Positions 16,402 to 24,923 are shown, counted from the first letter of the stretch. The stretch is DNA of 32,127 bases from Sulfurimonas sp. (GCA_027083035.1 JALWSY010000008.1:1-32127), one strand, 5' to 3'. A program made the numbers and translations. Notes: a model not told the origin generated them from the sequence alone.

Positions 16402-16433
16402 TTAACACTAATGTAACACTTTCTTTTTATACT
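16402..16433 (+). promoter_or_regulatory. Pho-box-like operator and -10 before the TonB receptor
   Basis: TTAACACTAATGTAACACT contains two TAACAC half-sites 11 bp apart. TATACT (16428-16433) starts 10 nt after the proximal TGTAAC, replacing a -35. The layout matches the sites in front of the porin and pstC. No Fur-box-like palindrome is visible here. Confidence 0.5.
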
Positions 16434-16465
16434 TACATAATTTTTTTAAGAAATAGGAAATGTAA

Positions 16466-18517
16466 ATGAAAAAAAGTGTTTTGAGCCTTTCTGTTATAGC
16501 TTTGCCTTTGTTAGCCCAGAGTGTTGTAGAGTTAGCCCCTGTAAGTGTTACTGCAACGGGAGTTGATGAGAGTAGTATAGAACAACCCTTAAGTATTGCC
16601 ACCAAAGATGCAAAGGAGATTCAGCTTGATCAAGTTATATTTCAAAAAGATCTGCTGAACTCTTTAAGTGGTGTTCGTATTGAGCAGACTGGCTCTGTTA
16701 TAGGGCATATGACATCTATCCGTATGCCAATGGGTACAAGCCCTTACTATCTTTTTATGCAAGATGGTATCCCTGTACAATCGAGTGGTTTTTTTAATCA
16801 TAATGCCCTCGCCTATACAACATTTCAATCAGCCTCTTCAGTAGAAATCTTAAAGGGTGCTGGAACAGCTCTGTACGGCTCAGATGCAGTTGCAGCAGTT
16901 GTCAATGTTGCATCTGCATCAGCACCATCAAAGAGTCAAGAGATATCTCTTAAAGGTATGGCAGGAAGCTATGGCTACGCAACTGCAGGTGTTTCTATGA
17001 GTGATACCATCGATGAAAACAGTGCCTATAGAGCCAATGCCACCTATATGCATAGTGATGGTTGGCGTGACCATACAAAAGCAGATAGAGCAGAAGCAAA
17101 TATTCGCTTTGATCATACTATAAGTGATGATAATGATGTCAAGATACTCTTTAACTTCTCAAAAACAGTAGCCCAGCAGGCAGATAGCTTTAATGACTAT
17201 GCAAATATTGAAAATGGTTCAACGGCTGCAAGTGATGATCCAAACTACTTTAGCGCGCTTGAGAAGACAGATGTAGAGAGAAGATTTGATTATGCAAAAC
17301 TGAGTGCTGAGTTTAACAACTATACCTTTAACGACTTGGAGATAACGCTCATCCCCTATCTTCGCTACAATAGAAACAGATATATAGCGACTTGGGAAAA
17401 AAATCTTCCAAGTAGTGACAATGAACTCTATACATTTGGCTTTTTACAAAGAAATACTTACGAACAGGAGTGGGGAAAGGTTGTCTTTGGTTTTGACACA
17501 GAATATACACAATCATCGCTAAACTACAATCAAGATTTTGATATCACAACAACAGGAAAATACTCAAAAACTTATACATCAGGTAATCTGTATGATTATG
17601 ATGTAGCGTACTTTGCCATCGCCCCTTATGTTCATGTTGATTACATGATTACTGATCAAATCAAACTCAGTCCCGGTCTCAGATATGACTACAACAGCTA
17701 TAACTATAAAAACAACTTAGCTCCAGACTCTAGTGATGACTCAAATACATACTTCCGCCCAGCTGATAGAAAAGACTCTTTTAATCACCTCAGCCCAAAA
17801 CTTGCACTTGCCTATATGCCTATGCAAGATTTAAATCTCTATGCCCGTTATGCAAATGGGTTTAGAATCCCACAGGCTACAAGACTCTACTCAGTAAAAG
17901 TGGGCTATGAAAACATCGACTTGACGGCTGAGCAGTCAAACACTTATGAGATTGGCTTTAAAAAGAGTTTCTCGAAAAAGTCATTTTTTGAATTGGCTCT
18001 TTACTACATGAATATTGATGATACAATAATCAGAGATAAAGATACAGGAGGCTACAGAAATGGTGGTGCATCAATTCACAAAGGAGTTGAGGCATCACTT
18101 AAGTCTGAAATCACAAAAGAGTGGGAGAGTAGTCTGAGCTACTCATACTCTAAACACAACTACGACAACGATCCAACCCTCGGAGACAACGAAATCGCAG
18201 GCGCACCAAACCACTTAGCAAATGCAAGACTCTTCTACATACCAGAGTACCTAAATGGTCTCACAATGATGGCAGAGTGGCAATATGTCGGCGCATACTG
18301 GATGGATGACAAACATACTATTGATAAATATGATGGTTATAGTATTGGTAATTTTAAAGCAGATTATGCCTACTCCAAGAAGCTAAGATTTTTTGGAAAA
18401 GTAACTAACATAACAGATGCAAAATATGCTGTAAATGCGCGTTACTCTTATGGAAAAGAGGACTATACTCCAGCAGACCCAAGAAGTCTCTATGCTGGAG
18501 TTGAGTATATATGGTAA
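16466..18517 (+). CDS. TonB-dependent outer-membrane receptor
   Basis: A 683-aa outer-membrane active transporter. Signal peptide MKKSVLSLSVIALPLLAQS is followed by a TonB-box-like region (VELAPVSVTATG), a plug domain with LNSLSGVRIEQTG, IRMPMGTSPYYLFMQDGIPV and VEILKGAGTALYGSDAVAAVVNV, then a 22-strand-type barrel with the typical LSPKLALAYMP, LYARYANGFRIPQATRLY and a terminal aromatic strand (LYAGVEYIW). The substrate cannot be read from sequence; metal-chelate or phosphate-containing compounds are options given the operator and the partner gene. It overlaps the next gene by 7 nt. Confidence 0.9.
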   Translation: MKKSVLSLSVIALPLLAQSVVELAPVSVTATGVDESSIEQPLSIATKDAKEIQLDQVIFQKDLLNSLSGVRIEQTGSVIGHMTSIRMPMGTSPYYLFMQDGIPVQSSGFFNHNALAYTTFQSASSVEILKGAGTALYGSDAVAAVVNVASASAPSKSQEISLKGMAGSYGYATAGVSMSDTIDENSAYRANATYMHSDGWRDHTKADRAEANIRFDHTISDDNDVKILFNFSKTVAQQADSFNDYANIENGSTAASDDPNYFSALEKTDVERRFDYAKLSAEFNNYTFNDLEITLIPYLRYNRNRYIATWEKNLPSSDNELYTFGFLQRNTYEQEWGKVVFGFDTEYTQSSLNYNQDFDITTTGKYSKTYTSGNLYDYDVAYFAIAPYVHVDYMITDQIKLSPGLRYDYNSYNYKNNLAPDSSDDSNTYFRPADRKDSFNHLSPKLALAYMPMQDLNLYARYANGFRIPQATRLYSVKVGYENIDLTAEQSNTYEIGFKKSFSKKSFFELALYYMNIDDTIIRDKDTGGYRNGGASIHKGVEASLKSEITKEWESSLSYSYSKHNYDNDPTLGDNEIAGAPNHLANARLFYIPEYLNGLTMMAEWQYVGAYWMDDKHTIDKYDGYSIGNFKADYAYSKKLRFFGKVTNITDAKYAVNARYSYGKEDYTPADPRSLYAGVEYIW

Positions 18518-19845
18518 AAGTCTATAAACTCCATAAGATAGCAGGAATAAGTGCTGGAGTAATCCTCCTGCTTCTCTCTGTTAGTGGCTTTTTTCTTGAT
18601 CATGAGAAGTGGAGTTTTCTCTACACTACCACTTTTAGTAATACTCCAGCACAAACCCTTCAGTCTGAGCAGCGACTCTTTACAAGTTACTATCAAGATA
18701 AAAAAAATGCGCAACATATCATCGTAGGTTCACATCGTGGTCTATTTGAAAGTTATGATGCAGGGGAGAATTTTTCAAATCTATCAAAACTTCAGATTTT
18801 AGCAATAGTACCTTTTAATAATGAACTCTACCTTGCAACTTCAAATGGAGTCTATACCTATAAAAATGCAGCCCTACAGCAGATTGCACTCGATGGCGAC
18901 TATATTACCTCATTAAGTGTATCAAAAGAGAAAATTGTTGCCGTTGTAGATAAAGCACTTCTTGTAACCATAGATAAAAAAAGGCACAAAGTTTTAAATA
19001 AAACAGTAGTAAAGATAGAGAAAGAACAACTCCAACAAGATATAAAACTCTCGCGTCTTATACGAGACTTGCACTATGGCCGTGGTCTCTTTGATGGAGA
19101 TATATCACTTTTTATCAATGATTATGGTGCTGTTGTACTCACTTTTTTAGCCCTGAGTGGCTACATCATTTGGTTTCTCATCAAACAGAAAAAGCATCCA
19201 AAAGTTGTAAGAAAGCTTATAAAAACCCATGCAAATATGTTTGCCATCATCGCAACATTTCCACTCTTTATACTCGCTATTACAGGTATATTTTTAGATC
19301 ACTCCTCCACTTTGGCAAAATTTATGAAATCTACCACTATTTCGCACACTCTGCTTCCACCCGTTTATGACACCCTGCGAAGTGATATATGGTCGATTGA
19401 TTATGATGGGAAAAGTTATCGAATAGGCAATAGATATGGTATCTATAAAAGTCAAGATTTAAAAGATTGGAAGTTGGAAAACCAAGGTTTTGCATATAAG
19501 ATGATACGAAGAGATGATACACTCTACATAAGTGGCATGGGTGCGCCTAACAGACTCTTGAGAGATGAGAACTACACGCTACTACCAAATACACCCCATA
19601 TGTTTAAAGATATTCTCAAGAAAAACAATACTGTCTCTTACTTCTCTACTATGCAGACAAAATTTAAGACGCCTCACATAGAAGATATCACACTCTACAC
19701 ACTTCTCTTAACACTCCATGATGGTACTTTTTTTAGCTCTTGGTGGATATGGATAAATGACTATGCTGCACTTATGTTGCTAGTACTATCAGTAACAGGA
19801 GTTGTGAGGTGGATTATAAGGAGAAGAAAAAAAGTGAGTAAATAG
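18511..19845 (+). CDS. PepSY-type (PiuB-like) inner-membrane protein, internally duplicated
   Basis: A 444-aa membrane protein cotranslated with the TonB receptor. It consists of two repeated halves. Each has a helix with LHKIAG...SGFFLDH (7-31) or THANMF...TGIFLDH (239-264), then a periplasmic part with BNR-like phrases (SHRGLFESYDAGENF; NRYGIYKSQDLKDW), then LHYGRGLFD...INDYGAV (187-222) or LHDGTFFSS...INDYAAL (402-435). Conserved His pairs (8/240, 31/264, 188/403) could bind haem, as proposed for PepSY transmembrane proteins linked to ferric-siderophore reduction. An electron-transfer or substrate-release role next to the receptor is inferred. It ends inside the hairpin at 19840. Confidence 0.78.
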   Translation: MVKVYKLHKIAGISAGVILLLLSVSGFFLDHEKWSFLYTTTFSNTPAQTLQSEQRLFTSYYQDKKNAQHIIVGSHRGLFESYDAGENFSNLSKLQILAIVPFNNELYLATSNGVYTYKNAALQQIALDGDYITSLSVSKEKIVAVVDKALLVTIDKKRHKVLNKTVVKIEKEQLQQDIKLSRLIRDLHYGRGLFDGDISLFINDYGAVVLTFLALSGYIIWFLIKQKKHPKVVRKLIKTHANMFAIIATFPLFILAITGIFLDHSSTLAKFMKSTTISHTLLPPVYDTLRSDIWSIDYDGKSYRIGNRYGIYKSQDLKDWKLENQGFAYKMIRRDDTLYISGMGAPNRLLRDENYTLLPNTPHMFKDILKKNNTVSYFSTMQTKFKTPHIEDITLYTLLLTLHDGTFFSSWWIWINDYAALMLLVLSVTGVVRWIIRRRKKVSK

Positions 19846-19865
19846 GCAGAAAGTACTGCCTATTT
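19840..19865. terminator. bidirectional hairpin between the PepSY gene and pstS
   Basis: AAATAGGCAG-AAAGTA-CTGCCTATTT, a 10-bp stem. The TAG stop of the PepSY-type gene lies in the left arm, and the pstS stop (minus) is 11 nt beyond. It could terminate both convergent units and nearly duplicates the hairpin at 16348. Confidence 0.7.
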
Positions 19866-19876
19866 GCAGGTGGGAT

Positions 19877-20881
19877 TTACTTGATACCTTTTGCTGCCCA
19901 GTATGCTCTGATTTTTGTAACCAAAGTATCTGGAAGTGGTACGAAACCTAGGCTTTTTGCTATCTCTTGTCCATTTACATAACACCAGTCATAAAATTGT
20001 GTCACTTTTTTATTCATCGCAGGCTTCTCTGATGGAAGCAGGATAAAAGTTGCTGCTACTATTGGGTAAGAGTTGGCACCCTTAGGGTCAGCTATCACAG
20101 CGTAAAAATCTTTTTTCGGATCAAGTGAAGCTTTTGCAGCAGCTATTTGGAATGACTTGAGTGTTGGTTTTATAAAGTTCCCCTCACGGTTCTCTATCGT
20201 CGCCATTGCTATGTCATTATTTTTTGCATCAGCATAGTCAATGTAGCCTACAGAGTATTTTGTCTGCTTCAATAGTGCTGCTACACCAGAGTTTGTTTTT
20301 CCACCGATGTGATGATCTCCCGGCCAACTGAGTGATTTCTTTGCGCCATAAGTTTTTCTCCACTTTTTATCTACCTTGCTTAGGAAGTAAGTGAAGTTAT
20401 ATGTAGTCCCCGAACCATCTGCACGGTGTACAAAAGTGAGTTTTTTATGTGGCAATTTTACACCCTTGTTTGCCTCTGCGATAAGTTTATTATCCCAATA
20501 AGCAATAGCTCCCTTTGCAATCCCGACAATAGCTGCACGACTCAGTTTTAACTCACTAACACCCGGCAAGTTATATCCCATAGTGATAGCACCAACTACA
20601 CCCGGAAACTGATAGAGTCCGCTCTTTTTAAGTGCCTTTGGACTCAGTGGCTTATCTGATCCTGCAAAATCAACTGCACGCGCTTTTGCATCTTTGATAC
20701 CCTTAGAAGATCCCTTCTTAATATAATCAATCTTGATACCCGTCTCTTTATTGTATGCTTTTAACCATTTTTGATATACACTATATGGAAATGATGCACC
20801 ACTCCCTTTGATAACTTCACTTGCACTTAAAGATGTAAGTAAAAGCGAACTTGCTAATGCGATTTTTATAACTTTTGTCAT
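19877..20881 (-). CDS. pstS: periplasmic phosphate-binding protein PstS
   Basis: Substrate-binding protein of the high-affinity phosphate ABC transporter. Signal peptide MTKVIKIALASSLLLTSLSA; phosphate-contacting segments GSGASFPYSVYQKW, GSDKPLSPKAL and HRADGSGTTYNFTYFLS; and YWDNKLIAEANKG and VGYIDYADA typical of PstS. The 334-aa length is normal. It is transcribed away from the rest of the pst genes, from a shared regulatory region with the porin. Confidence 0.95.
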   Translation of the reverse strand: MTKVIKIALASSLLLTSLSASEVIKGSGASFPYSVYQKWLKAYNKETGIKIDYIKKGSSKGIKDAKARAVDFAGSDKPLSPKALKKSGLYQFPGVVGAITMGYNLPGVSELKLSRAAIVGIAKGAIAYWDNKLIAEANKGVKLPHKKLTFVHRADGSGTTYNFTYFLSKVDKKWRKTYGAKKSLSWPGDHHIGGKTNSGVAALLKQTKYSVGYIDYADAKNNDIAMATIENREGNFIKPTLKSFQIAAAKASLDPKKDFYAVIADPKGANSYPIVAATFILLPSEKPAMNKKVTQFYDWCYVNGQEIAKSLGFVPLPDTLVTKIRAYWAAKGIK

Positions 20882-20911
20882 TGAATAACCCTTTGTAGTT
20901 TTATTGGCGAA

Positions 20912-20955
20912 AGTATAAACAAAGACGATTTCAGTTTGGTTACATAAAAGTTACC
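20912..20955 (-). promoter_or_regulatory. Pho-box-like operator and -10 for pstS
   Basis: On the minus strand, GGTAACTTTTATGTAACC (20939-20955) holds two GTAAC half-sites 11 bp apart. TATACT lies at 20917-20912. The spacing to -10 is 21 nt, one 11-bp step more than at the other sites; a degenerate third half-site (GAAAT) falls at the intermediate position. Confidence 0.6.
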
Positions 20956-20958
20956 GTG

Positions 20959-20991
20959 TGTAATCAACTTGTAATCACTTCGTCATATAAT
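20959..20991 (+). promoter_or_regulatory. Pho-box-like operator and -10 for the porin
   Basis: TGTAATCAACTTGTAATCA (20959-20977) has two TGTAATC repeats 11 bp apart. A perfect TATAAT follows at 20986-20991. It lies back to back with the pstS operator, 3 nt apart and in opposite orientation. Confidence 0.6.
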
Positions 20992-21025
20992 TCGCCAATC
21001 AAAAATTAAACGAGGATTTCAAACT

Positions 21026-22213
21026 ATGAAAAAAATTGTTCTCTCAGCATTAGCTGCACTTACTTTAGGCTCACTCAGCGCAAACGCGAACTCTGTTAAA
21101 CTTTACCAAGATGCAAACGGTCAGGTATTTACATCTGCTGCTGAAGGTCGTACACTTATAAAAGATAAGTCAGTCTCTGTATTTTCAAAAACAGATAAGT
21201 TAAAGTTTAGTGGGCAAACATTTATTGGCTATAAATTTACTAATTTTAAAAATGACAACGGCGTAACTCCATTAGACAATACACAAGGTTTTGAAATTCG
21301 CCGTGGTTATTTTCAACTCAAAGCGTATCTTTTAGATGATCCTAAATCTTATTATCGTGTAACTTTTGACTTAAAAAACAACTCTAGTTTTGATACAAAT
21401 AGTTTAGCAGTTCGTGCAAAATATGCTTACTTAAACTTACATGAAGTGCTTCCAGCTACAAGTCTTGAGATTGGTCTAGCTCACCGTCCTTGGCATGATT
21501 ATGAAGAGCATAATTCATGGCTTTATAGAAGTATTTCAGAAGTTCTTATTGAAAATCACAACTCTGCACATTTAAGTTCATCAGCAGACTATGGTGTTAT
21601 GGCAAAAACAAGAACAAAATTTTTAGATAGTGATATTGGTATATTTAATGGTGAAGGATATCATGGAAAACAAAACTCAAATGGTATGAGTTTAGAGTGG
21701 AGATTTACAGGTCACCTTTTAGGAACTGCGGGTAAACCTGAAAAAAACACTTATTTAGACGCTTCATTCTTTGGTCAGTTAAACCAAAAGCACTCTCATA
21801 ATGCTACAACAAACAATGATGATGATTTACACTTTTATGGTGTGCACACGGTTTTTAATATGCCAGCATTTTTGGCTTCTGCTCAATATGTTACTTCTGA
21901 TAACACATCAACTGATGCAGCACCATCGAAAGGTTCAGGTGATGGTTATAGTGTGAATTTTGAGGGTCGTTTAGGTGCTGAACATCAATATAAAGCTTTT
22001 ATAAAGTATGATAACTGGACACCAGATGCACCTACAGGTACACAAACAAACAGTCGTAAAACTTACATTGCAGGCGCAGCATGGAAAATGAACAAAAATG
22101 TTGAATGGATAGCAAATATTACTCAAAATGATAATGACAACAATGCATATGCTTCTTCTTCAAGTACCGCAAATAGTACAGCCTATATGATTACAACTGA
22201 AATAGGATTCTAA
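21026..22213 (+). CDS. outer-membrane porin of the phosphate island (OprP/OprO-like)
   Basis: A 395-aa predicted beta-barrel. Signal peptide MKKIVLSALAALTLGSLSANA, then a region like porin O/P family proteins: FSGQTFIGYKFTN, GFEIRRGYFQLKAYLLDDPKSYYRVTFDLKNN, VRAKYAYLNLHEVLP, and a terminal aromatic strand (STAYMITTEIGF). Its place between pstS and pstCAB, and its own Pho-box-like promoter, suggest a phosphate-permeable channel expressed under starvation. Specificity is inferred from context only. Confidence 0.8.
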   Translation: MKKIVLSALAALTLGSLSANANSVKLYQDANGQVFTSAAEGRTLIKDKSVSVFSKTDKLKFSGQTFIGYKFTNFKNDNGVTPLDNTQGFEIRRGYFQLKAYLLDDPKSYYRVTFDLKNNSSFDTNSLAVRAKYAYLNLHEVLPATSLEIGLAHRPWHDYEEHNSWLYRSISEVLIENHNSAHLSSSADYGVMAKTRTKFLDSDIGIFNGEGYHGKQNSNGMSLEWRFTGHLLGTAGKPEKNTYLDASFFGQLNQKHSHNATTNNDDDLHFYGVHTVFNMPAFLASAQYVTSDNTSTDAAPSKGSGDGYSVNFEGRLGAEHQYKAFIKYDNWTPDAPTGTQTNSRKTYIAGAAWKMNKNVEWIANITQNDNDNNAYASSSSTANSTAYMITTEIGF

Positions 22214-22226
22214 GCTTATTTCTTTT

Positions 22227-22252
22227 ACAAAAGCACCGCTTCGTGCTTTTGT
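22227..22252 (+). terminator. terminator-like hairpin between porin and pstC
   Basis: ACAAAAGCAC-CGCTTC-GTGCTTTTGT, a 10-bp stem 13 nt after the porin stop, with the T-run as part of the 3' arm. Its last bases overlap the first half-site of the pstC operator. Confidence 0.65.
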
Positions 22253-22282
22253 AACCTTTATGTAACCAAATTTCTATATTAT
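22250..22282 (+). promoter_or_regulatory. Pho-box-like operator and -10 for pstC
   Basis: TGTAACCTTTATGTAACC has two TGTAACC repeats 11 bp apart (22250 and 22261). TATTAT at 22277-22282 is 10 nt after the proximal half-site. The 21-nt core GTAACCTTTATGTAACCAAAT nearly repeats the minus-strand pstS operator (19 of 21). Confidence 0.6.
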
Positions 22283-22309
22283 TTCATAATTATTTTAAAT
22301 AGGCTAAAT

Positions 22310-23302
22310 ATGGAAAAAATCTTTCAAAAACTCTCTTTTAGTAGTGCTTCGCTTGTCTTTGTTATTCTACTTGGTATATTTATCACTCTATTTGTAGCTG
22401 CTAAACCGGCTATTGATACATTTGGTCTTGGCTTTATTACAAATCCTGATTGGAACAAAGAGGTTACACTTGAGACTCCAACAACTACTTCAGAGGTAGA
22501 GGTAATAGAGGAAGATGTGTCAGACGATGATGATGCAATGATTGCCGATGAAGATGACATGATGCTTGAAGATGAAGACGATATGATGCTCGATGATGAG
22601 GATGATGAGACCCTCACAAAAACTATCTATGGTGGTCTTGTTCCTATCGTTGGTACACTCCTTACAACCATCATAGCACTCGCATTTGCTCTGCCTATCG
22701 CTATGGGGATTGCAGTTTTTCTCGCTGAAATCGCTCCTAAAAACATCTCTAATATTGTAGGTATCGCTATTGAATTGCTCGCGGCTATCCCTTCCATCAT
22801 CTTTGGAATGTGGGGGCTTTACTACTTTGCACCCATCGTCTCTGATCTTTTTGGTGGGTATCAGGTCTCCCTCTTAACAGCAGGACTTGTTTTAGGTGTT
22901 ATGATTTTACCATTTATGGCAGCAATCACGCGTGATAGTATGAACACCACACCAAATGTTCTCAAAGAGAGTGCCTATGCACTTGGAGCTACAAAGTTTG
23001 AGGTGATTAAAGATATCATCTTTCCCTACTCCAAAGTAGGTATCATCGGCTCTATCATCTTAGCACTTGGTCGCGCACTTGGTGAAACTATGGCTGTTGC
23101 TTTTCTTATCGGTTCCATTTTTGTACTGCCGCAGAAGATTACAGACCCTACTATCTCCATCCCTGTTGCGATGGCAAACAACTTTGGAGAGGCAAGCGGA
23201 CTTGGAGAGAGTGCCTTATTTTACCTTGCACTTATCCTCTTTGTTATCTCTTTTGCCATCATCTCTTTGGCAAAATTTTACTTTCTTAAAAAGGCGAAAT
23301 AG
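22310..23302 (+). CDS. pstC: phosphate ABC transporter permease PstC
   Basis: One of two membrane subunits of the phosphate importer. TM1 is at residues 13-31; the transport core begins at TIYGGLVPIVGTLLTT (about 105) with five more segments; the coupling-helix region is RDSMNTTPNVLKESAYALGATKFEVIKDI, followed by GRALGETMAVAFLIG. Between TM1 and TM2 is an unusual acidic, methionine-rich insertion (about 62-100) made of DEDDMML(E/D) repeats. At 330 aa it is a little longer than typical PstC because of this insertion. The stop overlaps the pstA GTG by one base. Confidence 0.93.
   Translation: MEKIFQKLSFSSASLVFVILLGIFITLFVAAKPAIDTFGLGFITNPDWNKEVTLETPTTTSEVEVIEEDVSDDDDAMIADEDDMMLEDEDDMMLDDEDDETLTKTIYGGLVPIVGTLLTTIIALAFALPIAMGIAVFLAEIAPKNISNIVGIAIELLAAIPSIIFGMWGLYYFAPIVSDLFGGYQVSLLTAGLVLGVMILPFMAAITRDSMNTTPNVLKESAYALGATKFEVIKDIIFPYSKVGIIGSIILALGRALGETMAVAFLIGSIFVLPQKITDPTISIPVAMANNFGEASGLGESALFYLALILFVISFAIISLAKFYFLKKAK
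22547..22609 (+). repeat. 24-bp coding repeat in pstC
   Basis: Encodes DEDDMMLE-DEDDMMLD-DEDDE (residues 80-100). The copies differ at synonymous positions (GATGAC/GACGAT, CTT/CTC), so the peptide repeat is better conserved than the DNA. Confidence 0.75.
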
Positions 23303-24105
23303 TGAGACTTCTTGTAAATAAAATATTTTTAGCACTCAGCATCTTCTCTGCGCTTATTGGTTTAGCCTTTTTAGCGTGGATTTTAATCACGCTCTTCTTA
23401 AAAGGACTCAGCTCATTTCACTTTTCACTCTTTTTAAATGACCTTGTAGATGGTGGCCTGCGTAACCTCATCATCGGGCAGTTTATCTTAGCAGGACTCG
23501 CCTCTGCCATAGGTATCCCTCTTGGGATGGCAGCGGGTATCTACATCCAAGAGTATGGTCAAGGCAGATACGCTGCAGCTATTCGTGACTTGAGTGACAT
23601 TATGATGTCAGCTCCCTCTATTGTTATCGGTGCTTTTGTCTATGCCATCATAGTTGTTCCTATGGGTGGCACAAGCGGGTATGCCGGAGCTGTCGCTCTT
23701 GCTATTATGATGATTCCTGTTGTTATCAACACGACTGATAGTATGCTCTCTCTTGTTCCTCGTGAACTTCGAGAAGCGGGGATTGCTCTTGGTGCATCAA
23801 AGTATAAAGTAATCATCGACATCGTTATAAAAGCTGCCAAGGTTGGCATCATGACGGGGATTCTGCTCGCATTTGCCCGTATCATCGGTGAGACAGCACC
23901 CCTGCTCTTTACCTCTGAGACATCAAACTACTTCTCTTTGGATTTAACGGAGTCTTTTCCATCGCTTACAGTTAGTATCTATGACCTTGCAAATGAGCCA
24001 GAGGAGTCAAGTCGTGACCTTGCATGGGCTGCATCATTTATACTTACCGTACTTGTGCTCATCATCAACTTAAGTGGTAGATTTATCACTCGAAATAAAA
24101 AATAA
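23302..24105 (+). CDS. pstA: phosphate ABC transporter permease PstA
   Basis: Second membrane subunit of the phosphate importer. The 267-aa protein has six predicted membrane segments with [49 protein letters not shown] and the coupling motif [25 protein letters not shown], then [15 protein letters not shown]. The start is GTG at 23302, sharing one base with the pstC stop (TAGTG), so the two are translationally coupled. Confidence 0.95.
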   Translation: MRLLVNKIFLALSIFSALIGLAFLAWILITLFLKGLSSFHFSLFLNDLVDGGLRNLIIGQFILAGLASAIGIPLGMAAGIYIQEYGQGRYAAAIRDLSDIMMSAPSIVIGAFVYAIIVVPMGGTSGYAGAVALAIMMIPVVINTTDSMLSLVPRELREAGIALGASKYKVIIDIVIKAAKVGIMTGILLAFARIIGETAPLLFTSETSNYFSLDLTESFPSLTVSIYDLANEPEESSRDLAWAASFILTVLVLIINLSGRFITRNKK

Positions 24106-24116
24106 GGAGACTCTCT

Positions 24117-24896
24117 ATGCCAGTCTTAAATATTAAAAAATTCTCATTTACCTACCCGGGAGTCGATCACCCCTCACTCAAAAATATCAACCTCCCGATA
24201 AAACGCAATGCAATTACGGCACTTATAGGACCGAGTGGTTGTGGAAAATCAACCCTGCTTAGAAGTATGAACCGTATCCATGATCTCTATCCGGGAAACA
24301 AGTATGATGGCAAGATTGAGTTTATCGACAGCAATAAAAATGTCAGTAATATCTTAGATATCAAAAAAGAGAATGAGTTTATAGAACTGCGTCAAAAGAT
24401 TGGTATGATTTTTCAAAAACCAACTCCTTTTCCTATGAGTATCTTCGATAATGTCGCTTATGGACTTAAAATTGCTGGTATTAAAAACAAAACGGAACTC
24501 GCAGACCGTGTAGAAGCAGCACTCAAAGGCTCTGCTCTCTGGAAGGAAGTTCACGACAGACTCGACAAATCAGCAATGGGACTCTCCGGTGGACAGCAGC
24601 AGCGTCTCTGTATCGCGCGTGCAGTTGCAGTAAAACCAGAGGTACTCCTCTTTGATGAGCCAACCTCAGCACTTGACCCCATCTCAACTGGAGCCATCGA
24701 GGAGCTGATAGTTGAGCTGAAAAAAGATGTCAGCATAGCTATTGTCACACACAATATGCAGCAGGCATCGCGTATTAGTGACTATACTGCCTTTATGTAT
24801 CTCGGAGATCTCATAGAGTTTGACAAAACTGAGACTATCTTCTTAAACCCTAAAGAGCAGAAGACAGAAGATTATATTACCGGCCGTTTTGGTTAA
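24117..24896 (+). CDS. pstB: phosphate ABC transporter ATP-binding protein PstB
   Basis: ATPase of the phosphate importer. Walker [11 protein letters not shown]-loop [23 protein letters not shown] (the PstB-specific [10 protein letters not shown] stretch), signature LSGGQQQR, Walker [14 protein letters not shown] and switch His in [11 protein letters not shown] are all intact. The 259-aa length is standard. An AAGGAG is 6 nt upstream of the ATG, 11 nt after pstA. Confidence 0.97.
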   Translation: MPVLNIKKFSFTYPGVDHPSLKNINLPIKRNAITALIGPSGCGKSTLLRSMNRIHDLYPGNKYDGKIEFIDSNKNVSNILDIKKENEFIELRQKIGMIFQKPTPFPMSIFDNVAYGLKIAGIKNKTELADRVEAALKGSALWKEVHDRLDKSAMGLSGGQQQRLCIARAVAVKPEVLLFDEPTSALDPISTGAIEELIVELKKDVSIAIVTHNMQQASRISDYTAFMYLGDLIEFDKTETIFLNPKEQKTEDYITGRFG

Positions 24897-24923
24897 AAAC
24901 AACTTGAAGGAAAAAAAGAAACA

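Noticed and set aside
16330-16465. Fur box in front of the TonB receptor
   Set aside because: No GATAATGATAATCATTATC-like palindrome could be found by eye; the direct repeats match the Pho-type sites better.
22324-22617. Minus-strand Ser-rich ORF opposite pstC
   Set aside because: It is the antisense shadow of the Asp/Glu codon runs in the PstC insert; no ribosome binding site or family resemblance.
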